Source of the DNA: Symsagittifera roscoffensis
Taxonomy: Eukaryota > Xenacoelomorpha > Acoela > Convolutidae
NCBI RefSeq assembly: GCF_963678635.1
Contig: NC_087063.1
Span: 65,462,471 to 65,526,470 of the forward strand
Length of the DNA stretch: 64,000 bases
Reading direction: 5' to 3'
In this document: in pieces, positions 34,011 to 45,400 of the stretch
Numbering within the stretch: the stretch's first letter is position 1
Layout of the letters: each line of letters begins with the position of its first letter
Position numbers and translations under genes: made by a program
The notes under the pieces: generated by a model
Databases searched by the model: none
Seen by the model: the letters and a program-made list of their open reading frames with translations, nothing else
Told to the model about the DNA's origin: nothing

Positions 34011-37000
34011 ACCCAACTGCAACAGACTTGATTGACTCATTAGAACCATTAAAAATGGATAAATGTGTATTGCGCTTGAATGTTTAAGCTGCATTTCAAT
34101 GAATTTTAAATTGTAATTAACAATGACAGGACACCTACTTATCAACACCTTTTTTCATCCGTATAGTTTTGCCTAGGAGTTTCACCAGGATCGTTTCATC
34201 TGCATAATAAAGCCATGCAAAGGTTAAAATAAATGGGTCAAATTTGGTGTATCCTGTTATATTTTCTGCCGCGCTTCTTTCTTCCTTTTTGCAATGACAA
34301 TTGGGTTAAACCTGCTTTATCAAACTGGGTTTGTCGATCTAAGCTTCTTGCCTCGCTGGAAAATGGAACAGGACATTTGCATGCTAAGTGCAGCTTTTTT
34401 TGAGATTAAAAGCAATCTTGTAAATGTTTTTGTAGAAAAAAAAGTGATTTAATTTATATTTAGTGCTTTTTTTGCAAGACCAATGTCAACTTTCTTAAAT
34501 GAGTTTTTGCCGGATTTCTAAAATTGCGCTGCCTTATCTTCTTATAAATATTTTCCACCAGTAATCATTTTGCGCAATTAGTGCAGGGGGTTTGACTACT
34601 GGAAATAGAGCTCGCATTAATTAGCTCTATATGTTATTCGCCGGGATTTACATAACGTTATTGATATATACGGCGAATCACTCATCAAGTTGTACTCCAA
34701 CTCAACGGCGAACTAATCCCACTCAAAAAGCAGTCCAAATTTTTCTTGTGAAGTAAATGGTATCAATAATGCGTTATTGGAAGCAAATATATATCACCAA
34801 AACCTAGTTTATACAAAGATAGCTGGTTCACACGTAATGTGCACAGCAACCAGCTAACTTGAAAACAGAAACTAAAAAAAATTCTTATATAGATTCTATA
34901 TCATGGTGATCAAAGGATTGAACGAAAGCTAAGATATAGGAATGTTTGATAATAAAAGTAAATCAGGCAATATCGAAATAATTTTCCTCTAAAAAAGAAC
35001 AGAAAAGCAAAATTTAATTTAAAAAAAATATATATATGTTTTTTAATTGAGCGGAAAAGTTTTCATGGTTTATAAAAAAATTTAATGATTTTAATTTTTT
35101 ATGTTTTATAATTATTGAAATTATTTTTTTTTCAGAATTTCGCCAACTCCATATATTGCGCGAGATTATTGAAATGCATTATTCATACGAATTTGATGTT
35201 AAGTTCTTATGCATTATGGGCAAATTTAATGTGGTGGCTTTCATTTAATGAAACTCCAAACTAATACATGCAAATTTAGAGTTTTTGTGCATTTTAAAGC
35301 TTTTGTGACGAGTTTTTTGCCGCTTTCTCGCTCGCGTTTGCGAAGTTGCAGCTTCACCTCCGTTTATAAAACTGCGCGCTCACTTCATTCGCTCGAAATG
35401 AAACTAAAAAGCAAAAATTTCCAACCGGTTTTTTTTTCAATATTGGGAAAATATTGATTTTGATCCGTTTCACTAGCTTGCCTTATAGCCGGGAGCTCGG
35501 TAAGATGGAAAAAAATCTTTTAAACCTGCTCAATTTAATATTGACATATTATTTACACACCGGAGCATAGTGTGATAGTTATGTTTTGAACCTGAGTCGC
35601 AAATAGAAGTGATACTTCTGGTGGCACAAAATTTCTACTTTTAGTAGCATTTTAGTGCCTCATAAGTGATACATTAGGTAGCTCTTTTGAATCAGGAGGC
35701 TAAAGTGGCACAGTAATTCCATGTGTTTTGAAATTTGATTTGCAATGAGTTAAAGGAGGTTATGCTTTTTTAGTTCATCAATTGAAGCGAAAAAAGCTAT
35801 TGGTTTAAAATACAACAGTCAATTTTAAAACCTCTTCGTAATTATTCCAACTAATTATTTTGGGCGAAGTTCTTGAAAAGCATATTTCCTACAAAATGTG
35901 GCTTAACATTTTACAATTTATTGCATGGATGCCTTCGTGTGGCTGCCTTTCTTGTGTTTCTTTCTGGCTGGTATTTTGCCACAGAGGCTGTAGCGTTGCC
36001 TGCCTCTGTGTTGGAATTTTAGTTTGAACCTCTAAACAGATTGATTATTGAGAGATCCTGTGTTCCCTGGATGAGTCGAAAAAGTTAATTTTCAAAAGGG
36101 CATTTGATATAAATTAACCAATTTTTCAAAATATCCTGGAAACACGGGGTTTCATAATGAAACATCTGTTACGCTGTAGCAAAGTTTTTTGCAACTTTGT
36201 TGACAATAATAAATTGCGCTGATCTTTAGATGTTTATTAGGCTTTTAATCAGCTAAATTAACGTTTATATATTTTTTGTGGCCCTCGAATTATTTTGAAC
36301 ACCAAGTGAATTTATGATTAAAAAGATTTTTCTCCTATATGAGCTAATTTTGAACAGCGGGATCGTCGGGTTGACCAGAAAATTACAAACGTAAAAATTC
36401 CAAATTTTTGGCAGACAATGAAAAGAAAACCTTAAAACAGAAAACACTTTTCCAATTGTCTGTTGATTGGACTTTTTGGTATAACTCTTTTCTTTTTCAT
36501 TTTTGATTCAAATTTGTTGCAACATCCTTGCTGAATTGTGTAGCAAACTCTTGCACACTTTTCTATTGGTTATTTTATTTTCCGTTTCCTTGGAAGTTCT
36601 TGCTTTGTGCAGCAACGACCATTTTATTTTTTTAAATTTATTTTCATTGATCTACCCAAGATTCGTACTATCTACATTTGTAGTCTTCAGATCAAACATG
36701 ATTCAGAAAAGAACTTGAAAATGTTAAACAATAAATAAACGAAATTCGTCAAAAAATGCCTTTCACAATTGATTTACATAGGAAAAAAAAACGAAGAACA
36801 AACGATCTGAGGGCAGTCCACGAGATTCTTTACAGATGTAATATTACACTCCTTGCGATGAGCAAGGGTATTGCAACCGAGTACTACACTTTTGTAACCG
36901 TAAATAACTTGGTTCACAGAATGGTCAAATGATAAATTTTATAACCGCTGTTTAATAGCATGGTTGGAGTGTATGAAGTGCATATGTACCTTGTATAAAC

Positions 37001-38841
37001 TTTTAAGAGTTGCAAAGCATTTTTTATCTGTGCTGAAAGTTTTTATTGGTTTTGTTTCTGTCGGCTTATTTTCCTTAAAAAATTTTCTATTATTTTTTGT
37101 TGGTATTGAATGAGAATAATTATTAATCTTGGTCGCAACTTTTGTTTAAAAGGTTGCGCGACCTGCTGTAATCATTACGTTTCCAAAAAAGAAGGCAATT
37201 CGCAAATTAGCTTGTTTTCGCTTTAACTTGTTTAACAAACTAGTTCAACCCTTTACTCACTTGTGGAGGTAACGGCCACGCTAGAGACGACACAAGTAAT
37301 GGTTTCAAGACTGACAACGAGTTATGTTTTTATAAGATGGTTTTTGGCGCAGCGTAATTAGTATGCATATAGTACACTATGATGGGGGTTGTCATCCATG
37401 GATGAGCATTAGGTATAAATCGTGATGGTCATCATGTATTATATGACAACCAATACACCTCGTGCATTATAAGACAAACAATAGTCCCTATGTAATTTCT
37501 GATTGTTTTTCTTTCATTAATAGCTACAGTTTTTGTTCCTCTGGGAAATCTTAAAATAAAATCCAGTTCGAAATTAGAAGTGGATCAAGTTTGCGACTTA
37601 TCTTAGAAAAAGATTAGTCGTACTATTACACTCACCATCACTTAAGTTCGCTTGTGTAAAAACAATAACTAGACGACAGAGTAGACAAAAAACCAAGTTG
37701 GAAAATAATACTTGGAACCAAGACCTTTCCTTAAAAATCTCAGAGCTAGATTCTGTCGTCTGCTCGCCGCCTATAAACAAAAAAAGCACTATAGCATAAC
37801 TTTAGTTAATCTCAATTAATTAATCAGGAGGAGAGCACTCAAAGCGGACTCTTTTGTTCTTTAAGTCTGACAAAGCTAAACAAATAAGTTCACTATCTTC
37901 AATCAATCTTTGCGTACTTCAATCAGCAAACCTCATTTTTCATTAACAGTACTGGACAATCAAAGATCTAAGTTTTCACCACAATCTGTAGCAATATCCC
38001 GCATCAAAAGTCCAGCAAAAAAGCTCTCCCGAGTCCAAAAAAAACTCTATACGACTTTGCACAAGAATCTCGCCTATCAAAAAAACCATTGCATTCTGAA
38101 AGCTTTATTGGAATCGGCATCTGAGACAAAAAATTGGTGCGAAAAAAATCTCCGAGAAATTTCAGTCCTAATGTTTCAAACAGCATGCAGTAAAAAAAAC
38201 ATTATCTGAGCAAACCTAATGGCCCACAGTCATCTGAACATCTGAGATTACTGGCTTTTGGTTAAAAATCCAAGACCGCAACTTGAAAATTTTTCACTTA
38301 CTCATTTTCCCATTTCCACCCTCTGCACCCATTTTCACACTCTACACCTCTTTTCAACCCATTTTTTAAGCCCAGCAAGACAGCATCCTTCTTTCCATTT
38401 ATCTGTGTTACCCTTGTAATCATATGTCCAATGAAGTGTTCGATACCGAGTCCATGGTATTGGAGTCCTATTTTCTTCCGCTTAACGAACACTTACACTC
38501 AATCAGGCGCTTAACCAATACACTAAGCGGCCAGCTGCCTGGAAGAAGATAATGTTTCATAGTACAGCAAAGTTAATTTCACACAAATTTGCTAAGTGGC
38601 TTAATGGAAAAAGTCTAGACCCTATTTCAAGCCAATTCCTCGGGCAAGTGTCAACAACAGAAATAATATATCTGAAACGAGCTTTTTTTTTTAGTTGATC
38701 AGCCTAATTTGAATTTTTCTTTGAAACCCTTTGCGAAAAAATAAATAAACAATTTTAAATGAATTCAAATAATCAAACAACCTATAATATTTTATACACG
38801 GTATCAGTATATCAATTAATTCAATAAAACAAGTCTATCTT

Positions 38842-38897
38842 TTGATTTGGGCAAATGGTAAAAAATGGATCCATTTTTTACCATTTGCCCAAATCAA
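38842..38897. repeat. Perfect 56-bp palindrome over a stop codon
   Basis: Same palindrome as at 32370, here at the 3' end of an intact gene. On the minus strand the left arm encodes the end of IDLGKW plus stop, and the right arm is its exact reverse complement in the 3'UTR. The mRNA would carry a 28-bp hairpin that encloses the stop codon. Confidence 0.95.
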
Positions 38898-39956
38898 TTG
38901 TTTCAGGGGAATGTGGAACCGCTTCAGTTATAACTTGCTCAGCCTCACCATCCATTCTTCTTTGGTGGAGCACTTCAGTTTTGATTGGTCGATGAACTTG
39001 ACTATCTGTAACAATTTGCGGCAAATGCTCAGTGTTCGTGACGTTTTCAGTCAAAACAGTAGCATCCATGCTCCCTTGGGCTTCGTTCAGATCAAGCCAG
39101 AAGACACTCGGCTGATTAACTTCGCTTGATCTTCCAGCGAAGAAAGGATGAGGTTGCCTCGAAGCTGCCGTTAACCAAGGCGAAAAATCTTGAAAATAAT
39201 ACCTTATCTTATTAAAGTACAGATTAGCTCTTTTTAAAAATAAATTCGATTGCATTTCTTCTCACCTTCTCGACTGTTTGTTCGGGTGAGGTTGCGCGGA
39301 GAATTGATAGCAGTTTCATCCCCTCTCGATCCATTCCGACCTTAAAACAAAACGAAGAATTTCATGATTATGATAAAATAGAGAAAAACAATAAGGTTTG
39401 TAAACCTAAATCCAGGCGGGCCTCAATTCTCATCCGAAATTCGTTGTCGAACACATCTTCATTTTCTATTCGTGTCGGTGACACTGGCACTGAGTTGAAC
39501 ACAACATCTTGCGCTCTAGAGTCAGTCACTTCCGTCAGACCTGCAATAATTCAAGGTGCGTGTGGTGTAAGAAGAAATTAAGGCTGATCAAAAAGCACAA
39601 AACAACAAAACAGTGACCATTGCAACTTTAAACACAGAGGCGAAGCTTAGCTGGGCTAATCTTTCCAATCACTGATACCTATGTATATCTATGTATTCCA
39701 ATTGATTACAAAAATAGCCAATTTCTAAAACCATGTTTAGTTTAAACACCATTGTTCACAGGAGTAACATGCCTGGAGACTGAGGAGAACACGCGACTGT
39801 GGAGACGAACGTGGACAGACAAACAAACAAATAACATGCGTTCTTACTTGAATACATTCTTCCTTCAAGTTTGGGCACTTCAAGCTGAAGATTCCACCCA
39901 TGTTGATGAAGCTGACCATGCAGACGCCTTCGTTTACCACCGGCACCACGCGGCAT
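38878..39956 (-). CDS. Unassigned protein, paralogue 1 of a four-exon pair
   Basis: I do not recognise this family. Exons on the minus strand are 39956-39848, 39540-39406, 39340-39266 and 39188-38878, all joined in phase 1, giving 209 residues. The gene at 47071-47986 has the same plan: exon 2 is 135 nt and exon 4 is 311 nt in both, exon 3 is 75 versus 78 nt. Shared motifs are a D-VV/IVYSS-PV block in exon 2, NGS...NLTR-NSRE in exon 3, and PFF, V-W-D and EAVPH--E-IDL--W in exon 4. There is no signal peptide or membrane segment; the first exon is basic (GGKRRRLHGQ) and the exon 4 middle is polar and probably disordered. Introns are 65-307 bp. Two oddities: donor 2 is GTTTAC, and the stop codon lies in a 56-bp palindrome. 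Another frame of exon 1 is Cys-rich, but only the MPRGAG frame keeps phase 1 as in the paralogue. Confidence 0.72.
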
Positions 39957-41028
39957 GCTGGCCCAGAAGCAAAGCGAAGTCTCTCACAGCCTGCGATGCA
40001 CACAGAGAGACTCTTTCATAAAAAAAACACAATCAAATCGGCAAACAGTTAACTTTTTTCACATTTCTCCCTCAACTACAGCGAAAAGAATGCTTTAGAA
40101 TTACTCTGACGGATTTTTTTTTGATAAACCTTACTTTTAGGCTAAGCTACAAGCAAACCAGCAGAATAGGCTTTCGAATATCGCAAAACAAATGAGAAAA
40201 AAGTTACTCGATGATTATGCCGATAGCGTTGCCTGAACACGCTACGATCATCATCTAATGGAGTTCTAGAATATAACATTTGCATAAAATTCATTTGAAA
40301 ACAAACTTTTTTTGATAAACATTTGTATACAATTCATTTGAAAACAAACTTTTTTGATATAAACTTATTCACCTTACACATTAAACAACTTATGAACCCA
40401 AAAATTCACTGCAGTTGAAACGTGTTGTTAAAAACATTAATCATCAAAGCTCAATGCAAAGAAAAAATGGATAGTTACCAATTATAAGGGACGCTCTTAT
40501 CACAAATGGGCCTTGATAATGGTTGGCAGATATTTAGGTCAATGTGTGAACTCTCTTGAAGGTTGGTTTCTCGGCTTTCCTTTAGCTGCCCAACAGCTGT
40601 TGGACTGGACAACTTCTAGGAAGATAAGAAGCAGAAATTTGATTTCCAGATCTTGGGATACACAGTAAATCATATCACGAAACTATTCACTCGACGAACA
40701 AAAACCAGGGCACAGATATAGAAGTTCTGATGCTTCAAAATAAATCTGAAATCGAATGAAACATCAGACACAAGTTTCAGTCATTTTCGATAGGGTAAGG
40801 ATACATTTGATTGTTTATCCAGCTCAACCGTCCAGCTTAATTTAGTTGCTTTATTTTTGCAAATAGGTATAAGCTTGAATTAACAAGTGGGTCTAAGATA
40901 GTGTCAATCCTTTGCAAACACTGCGATATAATCTAAATAAGAATGTGTTCTTGCGGAGCCGTTAAACGACATCACAATCACATCTTTTAGTGCAAAACCA
41001 CTACCCTTGAAAGCCAAATCAGAGAATA
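39957..41028. other. Intergenic region upstream of paralogue 1
   Basis: An acceptor-like GTGCATCGCAG ends at 39991 (minus strand), 34 nt before the paralogue 1 ATG. Near 40495-40617 (minus) one frame is open between an acceptor-like and a donor-like site, but its phase does not join exon 1. A short direct repeat (CATTTG, then ATTCATTTGAAAACAAACTT) lies at 40.28-40.35 kb. Nothing else is recognised. Confidence 0.4.
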
Positions 41029-41501
41029 GCGCTCGCGGACTAAATCCACCAGGATTTAATCCCCCATCGGACCTAATCCCCCAGTATGTTTTAACTTTCC
41101 CCACATTAGCGTTAAGCAAAAACGGAACTCTGAAAATAAAATTACATTTATTGATCATAAATAGAGTTCAAATTAAAGTAGAAGCATAAACATAACTAAA
41201 TCAAAAAGAGAACTAAATTAAAACAATAAATTAACAGCGATAACTTTAAATAGTCAATCTCCTTGTAATTAGCCGCTGAACATACTATGCGTTTTATACG
41301 CCCAAAGTTATCTTCTTTCCTCGAAGTAGCTTTAAATGAAAACTGAATTAAAAATACCTTAAATATATACTTTAACATTCCCTGGACGATAAGTTAAAAT
41401 ATGGGGGATTTTGTCCAAGGGGTATTTAATCCTAAGGGGGATTTCATCCTGGGGGATTTTATCCTGGGGGATTATATCTGGGGGGATTTAGTCCTAGACC
41501 C
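41029..41501. mobile_element. MITE-like element with tandem-repeat termini
   Basis: The right end (41.40-41.50 kb) has about six units resembling GGGGGATTTNATCCT. The left end (41.03-41.09 kb) has three units in reverse complement (GGATTTAATCCCCC). The right tip, read inward, is GGGTCTAGGACTAAATCC; the left tip is GCGCTCGCGGACTAAATCC. No target duplication is visible, perhaps because a SINE lies directly to the right. The tip resembles that of the element at 49386. No transposase is present. Confidence 0.65.
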
Positions 41502-41720
41502 ATTAAAAGAATCCGATCCTGCCCAGGTTCGAACCCTCTTATTTTGTTGCGGGTCTTTTTCCTACCTCTACGCAACAGATCAATGATACCTTGAAGTAAC
41601 ACTGCTATTTCTGATATAAACGTCTGTGTTAATATCCTTAGCCTTATTGATCAAAATGAACACTTTCAAAATAAACACTAATATTTGCGACTTGGTTAGA
41701 AAAAAAGAGCTGATCCTATC
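41502..41720 (-). repeat. SINE-like repeat, inverted relative to the 3.74-kb copy
   Basis: The reverse complement has the head (TAACCAAGTCGCAAATATT), the lead-in TTCAAGGTATCATTGATCTG, A box TTGCGTAGAGG and B box GGTTCGAACCTGG, matching the copy at 3740-4010. The B box here is a perfect match to the pol III consensus core. Confidence 0.65.
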
Positions 41721-42325
41721 CCACAAGCTTTGCTTGTGTAAACAACGACTAGAAAACACAGTCGACAAAAAACCAAGTTGGAAAACAACACTTGGAACTG
41801 AGACCTTTCCTTGAAAATCCAGGAGCTAGATTCTTTCGTGTGCTCATAAACAAAAAAGCACCATGGCATAGTTTGCTTTAATCTCGGTGTAATAATCGAG
41901 AGGACAGCTTTCAGAGCGGACTCTTTGGCTCTCTAAATCTGACAAAGCTACACAATCGAATTTCACAATCTTCAATCATTGCGTACTTCAATCAGCAAAA
42001 CTGAATTTTCATAAGAAGTACTGGACAGTCGAAGATCTAAGTTTCCAATTCAATCTGTATCAACACTCCGCATCAAACACCCAGCAGTGAAGTTCTCCCG
42101 AGAGTCCATTAAAAAAAACTAACGACCCTGCACATGAATAATCTCGCCGATCAGAAAACCAGTGCATTCTGAAAGCTTTATTTGAATCATTATTCGAGAA
42201 AAAATCGGAGTTGAAAAATCGTCCGAAAATTTGAGTCACTATGTTGCAAACAACATGCAGTAAAAAACTTATCAAACCTATGTGCCCACAGTCATGTGAA
42301 CATCTGAGTTTACTGGTTAGTCAGA
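41690..42325 (-). repeat. Diverged copy of the 31.1-kb dispersed repeat
   Basis: It follows 31105-31790 from end to end with many substitutions and small indels; no frame is conserved between the copies, so it is not protein-coding. It is much older than the 6.47-kb duplication. Confidence 0.65.
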
Positions 42326-43601
42326 AAAAATATTTCGATGAATAAGTGACGATCACAGAATCGATTCAAAGAGAGAAAAATTATCCGTTGACTGTAAATA
42401 CAGCACTCTTTATTGGTTTTACGGACTGTATGCCAGAGTTAAAGTGTTGAAAAACGACTTTTTGCTATAACTGCGAACTACTGCAGTGCTTAAGCAGATT
42501 CGTATGCAGCGCTTATGTAGTCCTTATGTTAATCTACAACGAACCAACCTGGCTTTTTAAAGAATAAAAGTTAACCTTGTAACGGCTCGACTGTTAGATG
42601 TCTTACTGTTAGATGTCACGACTCTTTGATGTCACGACAAAAATGGACAAAAAGGACTGCAGCATCAAGAAAGGAGAACCTGTTGGATGATAAAAGATAT
42701 GACTCCTCGACAATTCTGGCCGCTAGAAAAGTAGAGTAATTTCCTCTGTCGCATGAAGGAGACACGCGTCTCTGTAGAGTCAAAACCCGACAACGAATTG
42801 CATATTAAACATACAAAATTGAGAAATCATATACTCAGAAAAGATCTAAAGGTGCAATATTTCAATCGCTCAGATGAAATTGCACCAAGGCTGTGGAGAC
42901 TTCAAAAAAATAGGAAGAAATAACTAAAAGTCAAACAGCGAAAACTCAAGAACAAATTTTATGAAATTTTCCAGAAAAAAAAATCAAAGCCTACATTTCG
43001 TTCATCGACACATGAAAAACTAAACAGCGATAAACGCCATTGCATGCTACACAGCAAAACCTCAGGCAAAAAACTGACTTAAGAAACTAAAAACTAGCTT
43101 CCCGGGGAGCTGATAAAACTTCTTGAGCTTCAAAAGGTTCATAAGGAGGCAAAAAAACTAATTTTACATACGCCAAAACTATTAAAGCCAAGAGTGAATT
43201 TGAAACAAAAACGCAATAACTATAAACGAAACCGAAAAAATCTTGAAAGCTGAAACTTAAAAACCTAAATCTTTACTAAGTTAAGAATGACGCGCTAAAA
43301 ACTACACACGATCAAAAAACAATGCTTTGGAAAGTCAGCCGGCAACCAACAAATAAGCAGAGACAAAAGATAGTATTACAATTCAAATTTTGGACCCTTC
43401 CCAGAAAAAGAAATATCGAACAGACAAAGAAATATCGAAAAAGAAAAAACGAAAAAGAAGTTCTGGCCATGCTTCGATCCCCAAAATTTTGGCTTTCAAA
43501 GCACGCATTTTACCTCTAGACAAGGAGGTAGGACTTTAAAAGTACTGAGGTTTCGAAATATAGCAACATTCCATTCAAACCGATTTGCACGAAAAGTTGT
43601 T
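42326..43601. other. Gene-free A-rich region
   Basis: AT-rich. There is a local direct repeat of TTAGATGTC units near 42593-42635. No coding sequence recognised. Confidence 0.4.
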
Positions 43602-43925
43602 TACGCGAAAAATCCCGATTACTAGTGAAATAAAAAAAGAGTTGGATACAGTGCCTGAAAAAATACATGATTGATTTCTGTCAAATTAGAAATATCTCAA
43701 AATGGTGAAAAAAAATAAAAATAGCTTGAATTGAAAAAGTTAATTTCACAGAACTGAAATTAGTACGCGAAAAATCCCGATTACTAGTGAAATAAAAAAA
43801 GAGTTGGATACAGTGCCTGAAAAAATACATGATTGATTTCTGTCAAATTAGAAATATCTCAAAATGGTGAAAAAAAATAAAAATAGCTTGAATTGAAAAA
43901 GTTAATTTCACAGAACTGAAATTAG
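43602..43925. repeat. Perfect 162-bp tandem duplication
   Basis: 43602-43763 and 43764-43925 look identical base for base, beginning TACGCGAAAAATCCCG and ending CTGAAATTAG. Non-coding and evidently recent, or an assembly duplication. Confidence 0.9.
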
Positions 43926-44369
43926 CAACGGAAGAAAAATTATGAAGAGATTAGAAAGCCGAAATTGCCTGATTAGAAAACCTTCAAGTCGAAAAAAAAC
44001 AAGAATGAATAATTATGTCCCACGTGCGAGAAAGCGCAAAAGTTCAGGAGTTTTAAAATATACAAAACTCTGCATTTAATAATTTGGAATTTAAAAAACT
44101 ATAGGCAACCACACTAACGTTTCATGTAATAAATTAGAATGTATTAAACCAAACTAGCGCGTAACGCACCTCCGGTGCTTCGAATTTTCAACAACTCATA
44201 AAAAAACCGCATTTATTGGAAAAAAAACATTTGCATTCTTTGATTGTCCTCTAACAGCAACCAATTACAGGGTTGGTAATTTCAAATTTAAAAGTTTTTT
44301 AATCATATTTTTAATCCAAACTTTGAAAAAACATAAAATTTTGCGACATTTTTTATAGCTAAGTTTATA

Positions 44370-45400
44370 ATGAATTAAAAACGTCATATCTCGGAAACTA
44401 AAAGCAATTGATCAGTCGCATTTGGACGCAAGATTTGTAACCTCCTGTGAGTTCTCGGACAGACTCAAACTACAGAGTTCGAAATTTCAAAATTAAAAAA
44501 AAAACATAAACTTCAGTTTTCTGAAAATTTTTTGAATATCACAAAAATCACAAAAAAGGTCACACCTGGAAAACTAAAAAGATTTGAGCAGTCAAATTTG
44601 GAGCAATACCCCCCCCCCCCCCCCCCCCAACTAAAGGTTTGGAATTTCAAATTTGAAAATTAAAATTTGAGTTTTCTCAAAAATTTTTAGAAAAAATCAG
44701 AAAAAACTTGTCTCGAAAACTACAAAGATTTGAACAGTCAAGTTTGGCGGCTAAATTCGCAATTCCTGGGAGTAATCTGACAGAGCCTCACTATAAAAAT
44801 GGAAACTTCAAACTTTGTTTAATTTTTTATAGCTAAGTTCTTTGAACAATTTTAAAATGAAAAACATATAAGAACGTCATATCTCGTTAACTAAGAACAT
44901 TTGGGCAGTCGCATTTGAAGACAAGATCTGCAATTTGGAACTCCTGATAGTACCCTCACAGTACCCAACTACAAGGTAAAGAAATCCAATTCTTTTGAAG
45001 TTTTAAAATCTTCAAGAACTTTTGAAGTTTTAAAAAGTTTTCTGAAAAATTAAAAGAAATAATAAAACACGTCATACCTCGAAAATTGGAGGCAAGATTT
45101 AGAGCAGTCAAATTTGGAGACGAGATTCGCAATTTCTGAGAGTACTCTGACAGCGCCCAACTACATGGTTGAGATGATCACACTTTGTGAACTTTTTAAA
45201 GTTTATTTTTCTGAAATTTTTTGAAAAAGTCCTAAAAATCGTCGTATTTCATTAACTGGGTGTATTTGGGTATTCATAATTGGAGGAAAAAACCGCAACG
45301 CCTGGAGAAGCCTGACAGTATTTCACTAATGGGTTGTTAATTTTAAACTTGGTGAAAAAACAGGAATATCGAAAAAAAATTTTAACCATTGCAATATACG
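44370..45400 (+). repeat. Diverged satellite, ~170-190 bp period
   Basis: At least five units share a core of CGTCATATCTCG-AAACTAAA, then a G/A-TTTGAGCAGTC-CATTTGGA block, then GCAA then CTG-GAGTACTCTGACAG then CCAACTACA. Units differ greatly. A run of about 19 C lies near 44610. The same family fills 59.7-62.45 kb. Confidence 0.7.

Larger units (their letters stand above)
32501..38972. repeat. 6.47-kb tandem duplication, unit 2
   Basis: Second copy of the unit at 26031-32500, running straight on from it. At its right end the sequence continues into the intact upstream part of the minus-strand gene, so unit 2 holds the authentic copy of that gene's 3' end. Unit 1 holds the copy of ACOT9 exon 3 nearest to the rest of ACOT9. 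Confidence 0.95.

Noticed and set aside
39737-40003. Cys-rich frame resembling an Ly6-type extracellular domain
   Set aside because: The alternative frame (start at 39956) ends in phase 1 and joins exon 2 exactly as in the paralogue at 47 kb; the Cys-rich frame ends in phase 0 and joins nothing.
40495-40617. Possible extra upstream exon of paralogue 1
   Set aside because: It is open in only one frame between an acceptor-like and a donor-like site, but ends in phase 2 and would run into a stop in the next exon; paralogue 2 has no counterpart.
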